Of a DNA stretch of 64,000 bases, positions 23,001 through 35,900 are shown piece after piece. Every line of letters starts with the position of its first letter. Positions within the stretch are counted from its first letter, which is position 1. A program made the translations under genes and the position numbers. Origin of the DNA: Galeruca laticollis (lineage: Eukaryota > Arthropoda > Insecta > Coleoptera > Chrysomelidae). The notes under the pieces are model-generated. The model saw nothing but the letters and a program-made list of their open reading frames with translations, did not search any database and was not told the origin of the DNA. The DNA is taken from the NCBI GenBank assembly GCA_963921935.1, contig OY998185.1, forward strand, positions 4,752,001 to 4,816,000, read 5' to 3'.

Positions 23001-26000
23001 GACACGAGCATTTGTTGTCGGTTTATATTTTAGCAACAAGCCACTTCTTAAGCTTTTCATATTTAAGAAACCAATTTCCTGACTTGTTGCATTCCTTCTG
23101 ACAAAAAGTTCCTTATTGCTTTATTTGATAGCTTATAGATATTTCCATTTTAGTTATGATTGAGTGTCTCTCATTACCTCTACGTATTGAACTTATTAAT
23201 TTGAGATTTGATCATCACGCTCTGACATGTGTATCATGAATCACTAGATCTCTATTCACGTTCATTTTCAATTCTTTCAAAACTTTCTCATAATTTATCC
23301 CGCTTTCTCGAGACATTTTCTCCAATTTCATGAACGTTCAGCGAATCAGTGCTCCTTTGATAGTTTGTGTGACAACTTTATTTATCTCGTAGCATACTCA
23401 CAACTGATTGATTTTGTTATTCTGCCCGACTCCTTTAGACCGAAAAAGCTATGACGTCATAAACATAGCCGCTGACAGTTACTGAGGGAAAACAAATATT
23501 TATTTAAGTTCATTTTACGTTTGTCAAATGTTTAAACGTGGCTATTGTTAATTTGTCGAGCATTGCGGAGCAGTTTTGTAATGGAATTAAAGTGTTAAAT
23601 AAATGTGGAGACAGTTTACACAGTGGATATGTCGTAGATATAGAGTATATGATGGAAGTTTAGTGACGAAGCAATAGGGCATAATTACTTGATAGTCACT
23701 GCAGTGTCAATTTACAAATGAAAAATCGAATAAACTTTCAAAATATTACAACGGTCAAGACAAGACATGAATTGAATAATTGATTTGTTTTCCCTTAGTA
23801 ACTGTCAGCGGCCTCAATTTGTCGAGCATTGCGGAGCAGTTTTGTAATGAAATTAAAGTGTAAATAAATGTGGAGACAGTTTACACAGTGGATATGTAGT
23901 AGATATGGAGTATATGATGGAAGTTTGGGGACGAAGCAATAGGGCATAATTACTTGATAGTCACTGCAGTGTCACTTTACAAATGAAAAATCGAATAAAC
24001 TTTCAGAATATTACAACGGTCAAGACAAGACATAAGTTAAATAATTGATTTGTTTTCCCTCAGTAACTGTCAGCGGCCATGTTCTGACGTCACACTTTTT
24101 CGGTGTATAATTCTTCCAATTCTTCAAATTCTGCAAACGCATCTTATTAGAACTTCTTCAGTTCATCTTAGTAACACTGGTATTGTTAATAATCTAACAA
24201 TAAGGATATGAGTTTTTACCTTTTTCCTAGAGTTAGCCTGTATATAATTGTGTTCTGACGTGGACGAGTTCGTGAATATCTGAATACTTCATACTTCAAT
24301 AGTAGTTTCTCTACTTCACTAATGACTCGAGCTATAGCTACTAACCTTCCTCATATAATGTTGCCTTCAATTGTTCACTCACTTTACTGCTTATGCTCCT
24401 TATGTTATTCAGTAAGAACGATTATTTGACTCACATTTCCACAAACTTGGTGCATAATATAATCAAACATCTTCCTCAACTCAGTACCAGGTCAACAACC
24501 AATGTCATCATTATTATTCTATATATGATAAACTGTTCAACTTTGGTCTCTGAAGACGATTACTTGGTTATTGAAACGCGCGTCAGACAGTGTGATTGTG
24601 TGTTGGTGAATTGGTTGTAAATAGTGTGCTTATTAAATTACGAGCCCTAGATTTCAAAGTACTGTGTAGTCTGCACTCACTCTCTTATGGTGCGTGTACA
24701 TTGTAGAGCAAAATCTAGCTAGAGTTTGTATAGTCTAGCTGGATTAATCTAGTTATGTGTTCACATTGCACGGATTGTTGTCTCTCGTTAGATTAAAACT
24801 ACTGCTCTGTGAGATTAAAACTAGCGAACTACTCTATTTAGTGTGTACATTGACTTTTCTTTTTACTCTAGCATTGTGTTTTCCGCGTAATGTCACTGCT
24901 GCTATAATGAAATTAATTAATAAAAATAGAAAATCTGGTATAAGTAAAAAGAAAAGAAGTGTCAGGGTTAGAAATTCGGCCAAAAGAAGAAAAAGGATTC
25001 TTCATGAATGTATTAAAGCAACTAGAAGAAGCGGACTTAAAATCGTATAACTTTTTTGAGGAATGGTTAATACAGACTTTGCGTATTTATTACAGAAAAT
25101 AGAGACAATAAATAAAAATAAACATACGCAGCTAGGAAGGCAAATATCCCCTGCAGAAACTTACTGAAACATTACCATTTTTGGCCACAGGTTAGTGTAG
25201 CTATAGCTGGTGGAGCAACCAAATGGAATAAATTCAGTATCTCAACTATTGGGCATATTTATAGAAAATCCCGAAGCATACCTATTTTCATTAGGAAGAA
25301 AATATCTCTTTATACTCTTTCAATGCGTAATTCCAAAAATTCGTTCTCATTTCATAAAACTCGATTAACATGACAGTAGTTTCCATACCCCTATTCATTT
25401 TGCATTAAGGAACTACTACAAGAAACAACAGAGAAACCCACTATCTACAATGTATATGTTGTGGGTTGACTTCACAAAACAACCACTCAGTTGACATCAG
25501 GCTCTAGCGAGATTAGCAAAATTTATTAAGTCGGTCGGATCGATCTGAGACTACCCTGGCGGCGATACAGACTAGGTGTGTCCACTGTGCTCTACAGAGA
25601 TTTTTGGTAATATCAGTTGACTAGAGACTCTCACTAGATTGCTTTCGATGCTATATTCATTTGTAGATTTAGTCTCTGGCAGCTCTTAAGAGACTAAATC
25701 TACGGAAAAATCCATAGTGTACACGTATAGTATTTTTCTCGATCTGGGAAAGTGACTAGCTTCGAGTTATTATATGAGATGCAATATAATAGACATTCTT
25801 AGATCGTGAAAATTACCATACCTTTAAACTATGGACGTTTTATTGTCATCGGACGTTATCTAATATGGAATAAAAAAGTTTCTTAGTTATATTCACAAAA
25901 TATAATCAATACAGTTCTCAGCGGAACATATAATTTGCAGTTTCGGTGTTTTCCAATTTCCTCTTGCAATATCAATACTATTTATTTTGTGCGTTCCTAC

Positions 26001-26936
26001 GATCAATTTATGAATAGAAGCACTTGATACCACTATAACTCCCTGAATATATATGTCATAAAGCATACATTGGACAAACCTCGAGGCTTTTGCAGGGTAG
26101 AATAACATCTCACAAAAGCGATTGCAAATTGGGAAAGCCGTCTTGCGCTCTGTCGACCCATGTTATTGAATCACAATATGATATGGATTTCGAAGGAGTT
26201 GAAGTTTTAATTGGAGAAAATAACTACTATAAAAGGGTTTTCTTGGAGATGGTGTTTATTAATAAAATTGAAAGACCCCTCAACACTAGATCAGATACTC
26301 AAAATCTGAGTCTCATCTATAATTACATTTTGGAGTATGAGAATAATAAGAACCAAATTCCTAAAATATTTCCCCTAACACAGCACACTAACAATTCATA
26401 AAATCTTCGTTAATGTAGTTTTCGCTGGTTTGCATTTTAGTTAAAGGCCATTTTGTATTGTTCCGTGCTCACCGTGTTGTTCCATGCTAATTGTCACTTT
26501 TATCATTTGTTATCATTTGTTTTCATTTGGAGTTTTATCAGTTAATTTGAAACATCTTAAAATGTAATCATCATTGTGTGTTCAATCCGATAATAATTTC
26601 TAAATCAGTACAATGTTATTATTTGTAACGGTTTTTATGTTACTTTTAAATGTTTTTTAAATGTATATATTTTTTATGGAGTTTTTATTGTTTCCAACTT
26701 TTATGGTATAGTCGATCTGACAATCCATTTTAGTTAGTACGACTATGTTTTGTAACGTATTGTTTTTAAATATATAATATTTGTAGTCATCCTGAGGAAG
26801 ACCCCAAACAAGGGTTGAAAGCTTGATGAATAATAAAACTGTTTGATTTTTCACCAGCCCCACTGTTGACTGCTACACCCAGTTCTGGATGAATATATTT
26901 TGTTAATATATATAATAAATAGTATTGATACTATTG

Positions 26937-26977
<41 letters not shown>

Positions 26978-29900
26978 TTCCTTTTTTAATGCTGTTTTAA
27001 TTTGAGAACTAATTTTTTTTCTCATTCTGGAGAGGATATTATTGTTAGCCACGTATTAATAATTAACTTCCCAACGGCCCTGTCCGCCGAATTTTGAGCA
27101 GTTCGTTAAAATGATTAACGTGAATCATAACTCCAAAGCAACAATAATGCGATTACACATCTGCCAAAACACAACAAGTTTTCAAAGATTTATGTCGAAA
27201 CTCTATAGGATTTTGTATTGGTAATCTCTTATATCAAAATGAAAATTAACATCAAGAGTCAAATAAACCAAGAAATCACCAACATATCCATCCATCTAGG
27301 AAAATTTTTATTTTTAGATATGAGAAGGAATCAGTTCATTCTAAATACACTAAGTAAGTTTTATGGAATATACTTACTCTAGTAACTCCATTTTCCGTTT
27401 TCTCGCTCTTCAATGCTGTAGGTGTCGCATAACCATATACATATTGTCCCAATTTATCTTGTGAATGGTAAAGGGAAAGAATAGGATGGTATTGGGGATC
27501 AAGTCCGTATTGGGCGACAGCAGGAAGTAAGTTGAGTTCTGTTGCCTTGGTTATTGATACCAGAAGTACCAAAAATATAGTTGAAATCTGCAAAAAGATC
27601 ATGGTTAATAGCAAAATATGAAATACATACTAGAATTATTTCATCCATTCAGTTTCCATTCACTCTTATGTACGCTTGCTTGTGGTGTTGCAAGAAACTC
27701 GTATAAGATCAAAAGGGACAGGCACACCCATAAAACATTTGCTAATTTTATGTTGGAAAGTCTACACTAATTCAGATACTCTAGTAAATGCGTGTTTAAA
27801 ACTGACGATTTCCTAATAAAATTGCGGAAGCTTTTCTATTGATGGCTTTATATGCTTTAGAGGGTGCTGAATTCGAATTTATAGTTGGCTGCATTGTAGG
27901 AAGTCGGCTTTGTAGCCGAAAATGCAAACTATTAAAACAATATTTTAGCACTTTCTTCAGTTTTTATTATATCTGAAAAAATATACGTTCTTTGAGTATC
28001 AGTGCTCTATCTTCGATTTTCTGACTATCAATATGGGCAATAGAGCTCGCTAAAAAGAATTTTTTGGTATTCTTATAAAAACACCTCGTTCCATATTTTA
28101 CAAGTCGAGAAATCATCAATCAATAAAACACTTTATTCCATGTAGACGAGCGTTAAAGAGCTTGCTTTATTCTTTAAGATTCCCGCCGCTTCGACCTCAT
28201 GCTGTTACTGTGCGGTATGCGGTGGCGTTTTAATCAGTCCGTGTCTCTTGAGTGTACTGTTCAGTTTTCAGAACGATTTATGTAGCTTGTGCTATTGTGC
28301 GGCGTGTGTAAATAGTCTCAATCGGAATGTGTGATTTGTGACAAGCTGTTAGGAGGGTGCAATAAAGAAGATTGAAATCATTTGTTGAAGCCAGTGTAAA
28401 GAGGCATGATAGTAAAATTAAAATTTTTAAGCGGAATACTGAAATTAATGTTCATGACAAATGTAGGAGGAATTACACGACAGAAAAATCTATTCCTGCT
28501 TTCTGGAAGAATCCACAAGAGAATCGTAGATCAATACCACTGCGTTTAAGTATCCCGTACTTTGCATTTAATAATCACTGTTTTTTGTGTGAACAAGAAG
28601 TGTCATTGAATTATATTGAGAAATAAGTGAAAAAGCTCCCTCAAAACGCAATTTGGTGCATCCTGTAAGGAAATTAGCCATTAGAGAAAATGTGCTTACA
28701 CAACCGAAATTATGAATTTGGACAAAGTATCAACATGTAGAGCCAATTTATGATTTGTTAGCAGTTGGTGCACAGTACCGTTTTCTGTGCATCAAAACTT
28801 TGCATCAGCTTCCACGGAGTTCACATGTTGCAAGCAGTTTACGTTTTCTTGAAAAAAGATCGGAAAAGATCAATTCACAATGGAACAAGTGATGCAACAT
28901 AGGAGTTTTTCATCTGCATCGAAACACAATTAGGAAATACCTTCTTCACTAGTACGGCGAGGATATTTTGATTACAACAAGCACACCTTACGTAGTGTTT
29001 GAAGAAAGAGGGACGAAAAGCGTGTTCTGGTTGAACCAGCCACTGCCGTATTTGTGGGTGACATAATACCACAAGTATATAATTTGACTGAACTTCTAAC
29101 TTCCATGGACGCGATAGTGCTCTGTTAAAAACGAGGGGATCTGCAGAAATGTAGGAGAAATTACTTGCCATTGCACATAGCATCATTGGTACCATGCGAC
29201 CTGCTTCATTTCTTTCTCCTCTTCAAGTGGGCTTCGCAACATTTCTTTGTAAAAAAATTGACTCCAGCAAATCAATAGATGTTTTATCTTCCATGGGATT
29301 TTATTGCTTCTACAATGAAGCAACTCGTAATTATACGACCCTTCTGGCTGTTAATCAACAGCATTTTGTCATATGGTATATAACACAGACCTTAATAATC
29401 AAAGATTGGATGGCCGAAACACATTTCACACAATGGAAAGTATCCAAGTTTATGAACTGCAAAAGTACTGTTGCTCCCGGTCAGAATGTTGTACGACTAA
29501 AAAATATACCATCAGCGTAAATCGTTGGAAACTAGGGGGCTGTACCGCTGAAACAATTTGAAAGAAGCAATGCTCTCGGCTTAGCCGCTATACCCATCAA
29601 TGATCTAAGTACATTGCTTCCCGATAAAGAGACCATAGTTTAATCAGTGCCCCTTTTGCTATGGTTGTACATATAGTGTGACAATTTAAAAAATTACAAT
29701 GGTCTTTATCTCACAGACTGAAGACGATATAAAAAAATGCCAAAAACCATCTCTAGGGTAGAAAGGGGTAACTAAAATGACAAAAAAGAGGCCCCACCTA
29801 TCCCACCTGAAAAAATTTAAATATAAAATCCCTAGATGTGATACATCGTCAAAATTTTTATAAAAAGCGCTATCCAATAGTGTGAAGAATAATTGTATCA

Positions 29901-32900
29901 ATAATAACCAAATTAATATCTAACAATTTCCAAACAAATATACCCTACTTAAGTAACAGTTTTTAAAAGCTTTAAACGCAAATAAAACCTTATTTCCAAT
30001 GATAAGTGTTCGCAGGTACTTTTTTTGTCAACTTCAAAGATTAATTTCCCGTTTTTATAAAACAGATGCTTACAACTTGTTGCAAAAAAGGCAAATTAAA
30101 GTTTTTACTTATCAATAAAAAGTTCTTACGGACACATCATTGAAAACAAGGGTTTATTGACCATTAGAGCTTTTTAACATATTATCACAAGTAGGGTTTG
30201 TTTGTTTCCGATAATAAGAGATCTCCAAGCACATATAAACAAGTCTAGCCTATATTAGCCTATATACAGTGTGGAACAGCCAAATGGAATAAATTCGATA
30301 ACGAATAAAGGCGAGCGTGCTGGGAAAACGCTTGGACACGTCGATTTGTATTTTTAGATGCGCATTTTTTTCAAAAAAAATAATTATATAGGGTGTGTCA
30401 TGTGACATTGGCCGATACCAACTTTCTTATTTTAAATACAACCCCCTGTATATTATTCATTTTTTGGATTCTTCAGAAAATTCTAGACATAATTCATGTC
30501 CCATACCTATCTTCAACTGTTTCGGAAATATTAAGTGTTTTCATATGTATTACAAAAATTACCATTAAAAGAAGAAAATTATTTTATTTCACAAATTCGC
30601 TATATCACACTCAATACTTATTTCCCATTAAGCTCTTAATATTGAGAAAATAAGCAAAAACCATTAATGCGTTCATTTTTACTCATATAAAATAAAAAAA
30701 ATACAAAAACAGTTTTGTTTATTTTCGTATAAAACTCATAACCTTAGCAACTTGTTGTCTGTCTGCATGACAGTAGTGATCAGTGTCAGTGCTATTGTGG
30801 TTTGAATTTCGTTAACTGTACGTAATAATATCAGAAAAATGTTTCATTTAACAGAAATGCACAAAATAGCCATTCTACAAATGATTGGTTATGGAGATAA
30901 CACACGGACACAAATGGAAGTTTCTCGCTTATTTCACGAAAAATTTCCAAATTTGCCGCCTATATCCCAAGGAACAATTAGCAAAATAGAAAAACAGTTT
31001 CGCGAGCTTTGTCATGTAAGACAGACAAAACAAGTAGTTGCCAATGAACTAAGCGATGATACGAAATTGGATGTTATGCTTGAGTTTCAATAAAACCCAC
31101 ATAATTCTGGTCAAAAAGCAGCCTCACTGTTCAACATTAGCCACACATCAATTTTTCGAATATTAAAGGAAAGTAAAATGCATCCCTATAAAATGATGCC
31201 AATTCAGGAGCTAAATGGAAGACGATTTCGACAGGTGAACGTATTTTCGTGAACAAATGATGAAAATGTTCGATAACAATATGATCCAATTAGAAGATGT
31301 TTTGTTGAGAGCTCATTTACACTTCACGGTCATGTTAATCGTCAAAATTTCCGCTATTGGTCTAATAAGAATCCTCACTGGATAAGAGAGGAACATACGC
31401 AATATCCTGAAAAAGTTAATGTTTGGGCAGGAATTGTTGGAAATCATATCGTGGGTCCCTTTTTCATTGACGGCAACTTGAATAGATATAAATATATAGA
31501 ACTGCTCCAAAATAATGTCGTGCCAACTTTGACAAACTTATATCCTGATCCAGCAAACCCACAAGTTCCTGCCAATATACTATGGTTTCAGCAAGATGGA
31601 GCACCGCCCCATTACCAAGTCAATGTCCGGCAGTACCTGAACCAAAATTCTCCAAATCGGTGGATAGGGAGACGCGGATCGATAGAATGGCCAGCACGAT
31701 CTCCTGATCTGACGCCATTAGACTTATTTTTGTGGGATATGTGGTAAGTATTGTATACCAAACTAAACCACTCAACTTAGATGACTTAAAAAGGCGAATC
31801 ACGCTTGCGATTAGATCAGTCACGACTGAGATGTTGAGTAACGTTAGAAGATATTTTTATACCAGATTAGCATGTTGCCAAGACGTTCGCGGCGAACATT
31901 TTGAACATCTTTTACATCGAAATTAATGTCTTCGACCTGTCCAATCGTTTTTCCCTCTTTTATTCGTTATCGAATTTATTCCATTTGGCTGTTCCACACT
32001 GTATAAATCACAACACAAAAGCTGATCAAATCAACAATTAGGAGTATGGGTAACAACAGCAAAATTAAAAAAATCCAAAATCGAATGGACGCATCATGCG
32101 AAATTGTAAAATCAAACAACAGACCAGGATTATGAATATTTCAGTTACTAACATATTGAATTTTATTTACTGAAGGAAATAGGAAATTCCAAATGTATCA
32201 AAGTCTATTGGGACATTCTGTGTTATCTGATTTTAATTTAACTATCGTTGTTCAATATTACAATATTTCTTCTTGTTATAACCTTTTTTCATCTAATTCT
32301 GATAGGGAAGTTAAACTGAATTAATGCAACACCTTGCGGCTAGCAATTAATATCTAGTGCGGTACATATGGCCACTAGGGAACTCCCAATCAATACAGCT
32401 TGTAACTGCAACATTGTTGCAATTATTAAACGATTACGAGAGGGCAAATTCCTGTGGGATTTTTATATACCGGTAAGATAACTACAATTTTAATTTATGT
32501 GACGATTATATTTTGATTGGGAATATAGTTTAATCATACATTGGTATTGTCTTAATTGTTCACTTCATATCCTTCGTTTGGCGTATGTAAAGGGCACCAA
32601 AAAAAAATTACACGCAAATAAATGCATGGATTTTTGAGGAAATTTGCATTGAATTCGACTATCTATGCAGTTCAATTCGACATAAAATTATGAAGATTAG
32701 GTAGAAATAATTAAGGCCATCTAATATTTTTATTCACACTAATTTTCTCAATGCCAATGAACAATTTTCAATTAAACAAAAATATAAGTACCCTACTCAA
32801 TTCAATCTATATCTAAACTTGACCACTAGTCAATTTACAAACTATAGGTACTGATTTCTGTAAAAATTGATAAATAATCGAATGTTGTACAAAATTTTCT

Positions 32901-35900
32901 AGCAGAAATTTTTGCCTCCTGTTTGAAAACATGGCCCACTTTCCATTTCATTTTCATGAAATGGTTAAAGATATTGCAACATTTTAGAGTCTAGGCATCG
33001 AGGACACCCCTACTGGATTCTCCATATAAATGTATGTAGTGTGCGCAAAGTGACGTGAAAAATAATATTTCTCACAGTATGAGCGGTTTTGAAATTCAGT
33101 AAGCTATGAGAAATATGCTACTTTTCATAGCAGTTGTAGAAAAAATCATGTTTTACATAGTGGTTGTAGAAAATAGAGTTATTATGCAACAAGTGGGGAG
33201 AGCTCAACTTTTCTCACGAGTTTGGAAGCAAACATACGAGTGAGAAAAGTTCTTTTTCCACATATTGCACTCTATACTTTTTGTACAACCGCACAAATTT
33301 AAAAAATATATGTAGTGGGAAAAGTGACTGGATAATGTTTCTTATAGTATGAGCAATATATGGTTTTTAAATTAACCCATCAAGGACGGATTTAATTAAG
33401 TTTAGAATTTTGCAATAGTATATTTTCAAACTGTATTTTCAGAACGAAACAAATAGATTTGCTTAAAGAAATATAGTGAAATTTTTCTTACTTTCTTCAA
33501 AAATTAGTATTGCCATATGGCAACGCGAGTAACTTACACTGCCCATGTTTCATTGAAAAAAAATTTTTATTGATTGAAAAAAAAACTACATTCGTGTATG
33601 GTATTCAACATTGCACGACAAACAAACTCCTACATTACATTAGATGCATTTTGTGCGCATAATAGATTTGCAATTGTCGCCATTGCATCTTATTTTTTTT
33701 CTACTGGTGTGAGGAGGTGCCCTATAATATCATATCGCACATCATCGCCAACACGGCTGAAAGATCTGATCGATTTACTAGCAGATGGTCTACCTTTTCC
33801 TTTCGGTGGATTCTTGTACTTGTTGAGGTACGTTTTGACAATTTCTCGACGAAAGTCTAGTTGAGTTATTTTGTTGCCAGACTGTTTGTACAGGACCCAG
33901 GCATTTTGAATTGCGGCATCAAGTAGCCATGTGAAAAGATACCACCACCATTTTTTTCCACGTAGACTAATCCTATAGCGTGCAATATTTTCATCCATCA
34001 GATCCGTGCCACCCATAGATGCATTATATTTGGAAATCAAGTTCGGTCTTTTTACTTGAACAATTTTTTTCTCCTTCGCTGAATATCGTTGGACACTAGC
34101 AAGTGGGGCTACCCCATATTTGGTCGAAGCTGCTGAAACTACATTATTGTCAGTCCAACGCGTTAGTAAAATTCCGTTGGTTCTATCCAAACAAGAATCG
34201 AAGTCACCACGTTGTTTCTTACTCATATCCTTTTTGGATAGTAACGGGCAATTTTTAGGGATTCGGTTATCGCGAATGGTTCCTGTGGATGAGAAACCTC
34301 TTGATTTCAGATGACTAAGAAGGTGAAAGCTTGTAAATAAATTGTCTATGAATAGGTTGTATCGATGTTTTTTCTTTTCTTCTGGTAACTCATCCAAAAG
34401 CATCAGCAATGGAGCAGTAGATTTTCCAAACACAGTTTGGTATTCTGTGTTCACGCGCCTATCTTTGCCTTGATAGAAGGAAAAATTCACAAGATATCCG
34501 TATTTGTTGTTCAGCGACCACATCTTGTATCCAAATCTGATTGGTTTGCCTCGGATGAATTGCTTGCATGAGTGCTTTCCAAAGTATTTGACCATACACT
34601 CATCGTAATTCAAATCTTCTTCTGGAACAAAATAATTCAGAAATTTTTGCCGTAGTAGATCACTTAGAGGTCGCAGTTTATAGAATTTGTCATTTGGATC
34701 TAGTGCATTATTATCTGCGCAGTGTAGATACCGCCAAATTGTTAAAAATCGGTCTCTCCTCATTGAATCCTTCACTAGTTGGTTACCAAGATCTGCATCA
34801 GTACTCCAGTAATGTTTTTTTCCAGGTAATTGACAATATCCCGATAAAATCAGAATAGCAATAAAACATTTCATTTCATTCAAAGTAATTTGAGGACATG
34901 GCAAGTTTTTAAATTGTGCGTACTTGTTTGATTCTTCTACCAGTAAAGAAAGTACGTCTTGGTCTATGAATAACTCGAAAATTTCTGTTGGGGTTAAAGT
35001 TTTAAAACTTTCATAATCCGAACGAAAATAATTTTCTGAACTTTCTACCAGATCGCCTTTGATCCATTCAATGTCCTCATAAGTAACTTTTTCTACATGT
35101 TCCGTATCTGGTTCAACTAATGCATCATCTTCACTATGTAAAACAAGTTGGGCTGGAGCATTCAATTGATTCCGAGGTAAATTATCAACGAGTCCGCCTT
35201 CATCTTCCTCACCGGAATCCTCATCTGTCATCGCACCCTCATTCGGAGGCTCAATATAAATTTGGTCGACATCTAAATCATCATTATACGCAATCTGAAG
35301 AGCTTCTTCGGAAGTCAGCCCACCGCTAGAAAAAAAAAGCAGAATGTAAAAAGGTAGTCCACAGAAAGGACTCGTGTTGCCACATGGCAACATCGAGTTC
35401 CAAAGCTTCACAATCTCAAAGGTTTTTGTAAACTCCCGTTATTCTGCCGCCTCTACGTTGATAATATATTCCCAAAGCTGTTGTAACGAATTTATTTTCG
35501 AAAGCTGTAACAATTAATTTTTATTTATACTTACGTAAACTTGATATTCATTTTTGAGAAGTCTTCTTGATATTCCCTAACAAAATCGTGTTTTTATATC
35601 ACTGGAGTGAACAGGCAAACACTACACACGGTTCTGTCAACTGACACTGCAACAAACTATTGCCGTGTATACCGCCATCTATGTTTTAAATGAAAAATCT
35701 GATGAATTTTAAGCAACAGAAAACTGTTAATTTCTGTTGCCGTGTGGCAACACCAGTCCTTGATGGGTTAAGTAAGCTGTTAGATATACGCTACTTTTCA
35801 TATCAGCTGTAGAAAAATATAATTTCCGAAGATTGTACATGTTCAAAGCCAGCGCGGAGTTTATTACGCGCATTATACTCAAATATTGCTTAGTATAGTG

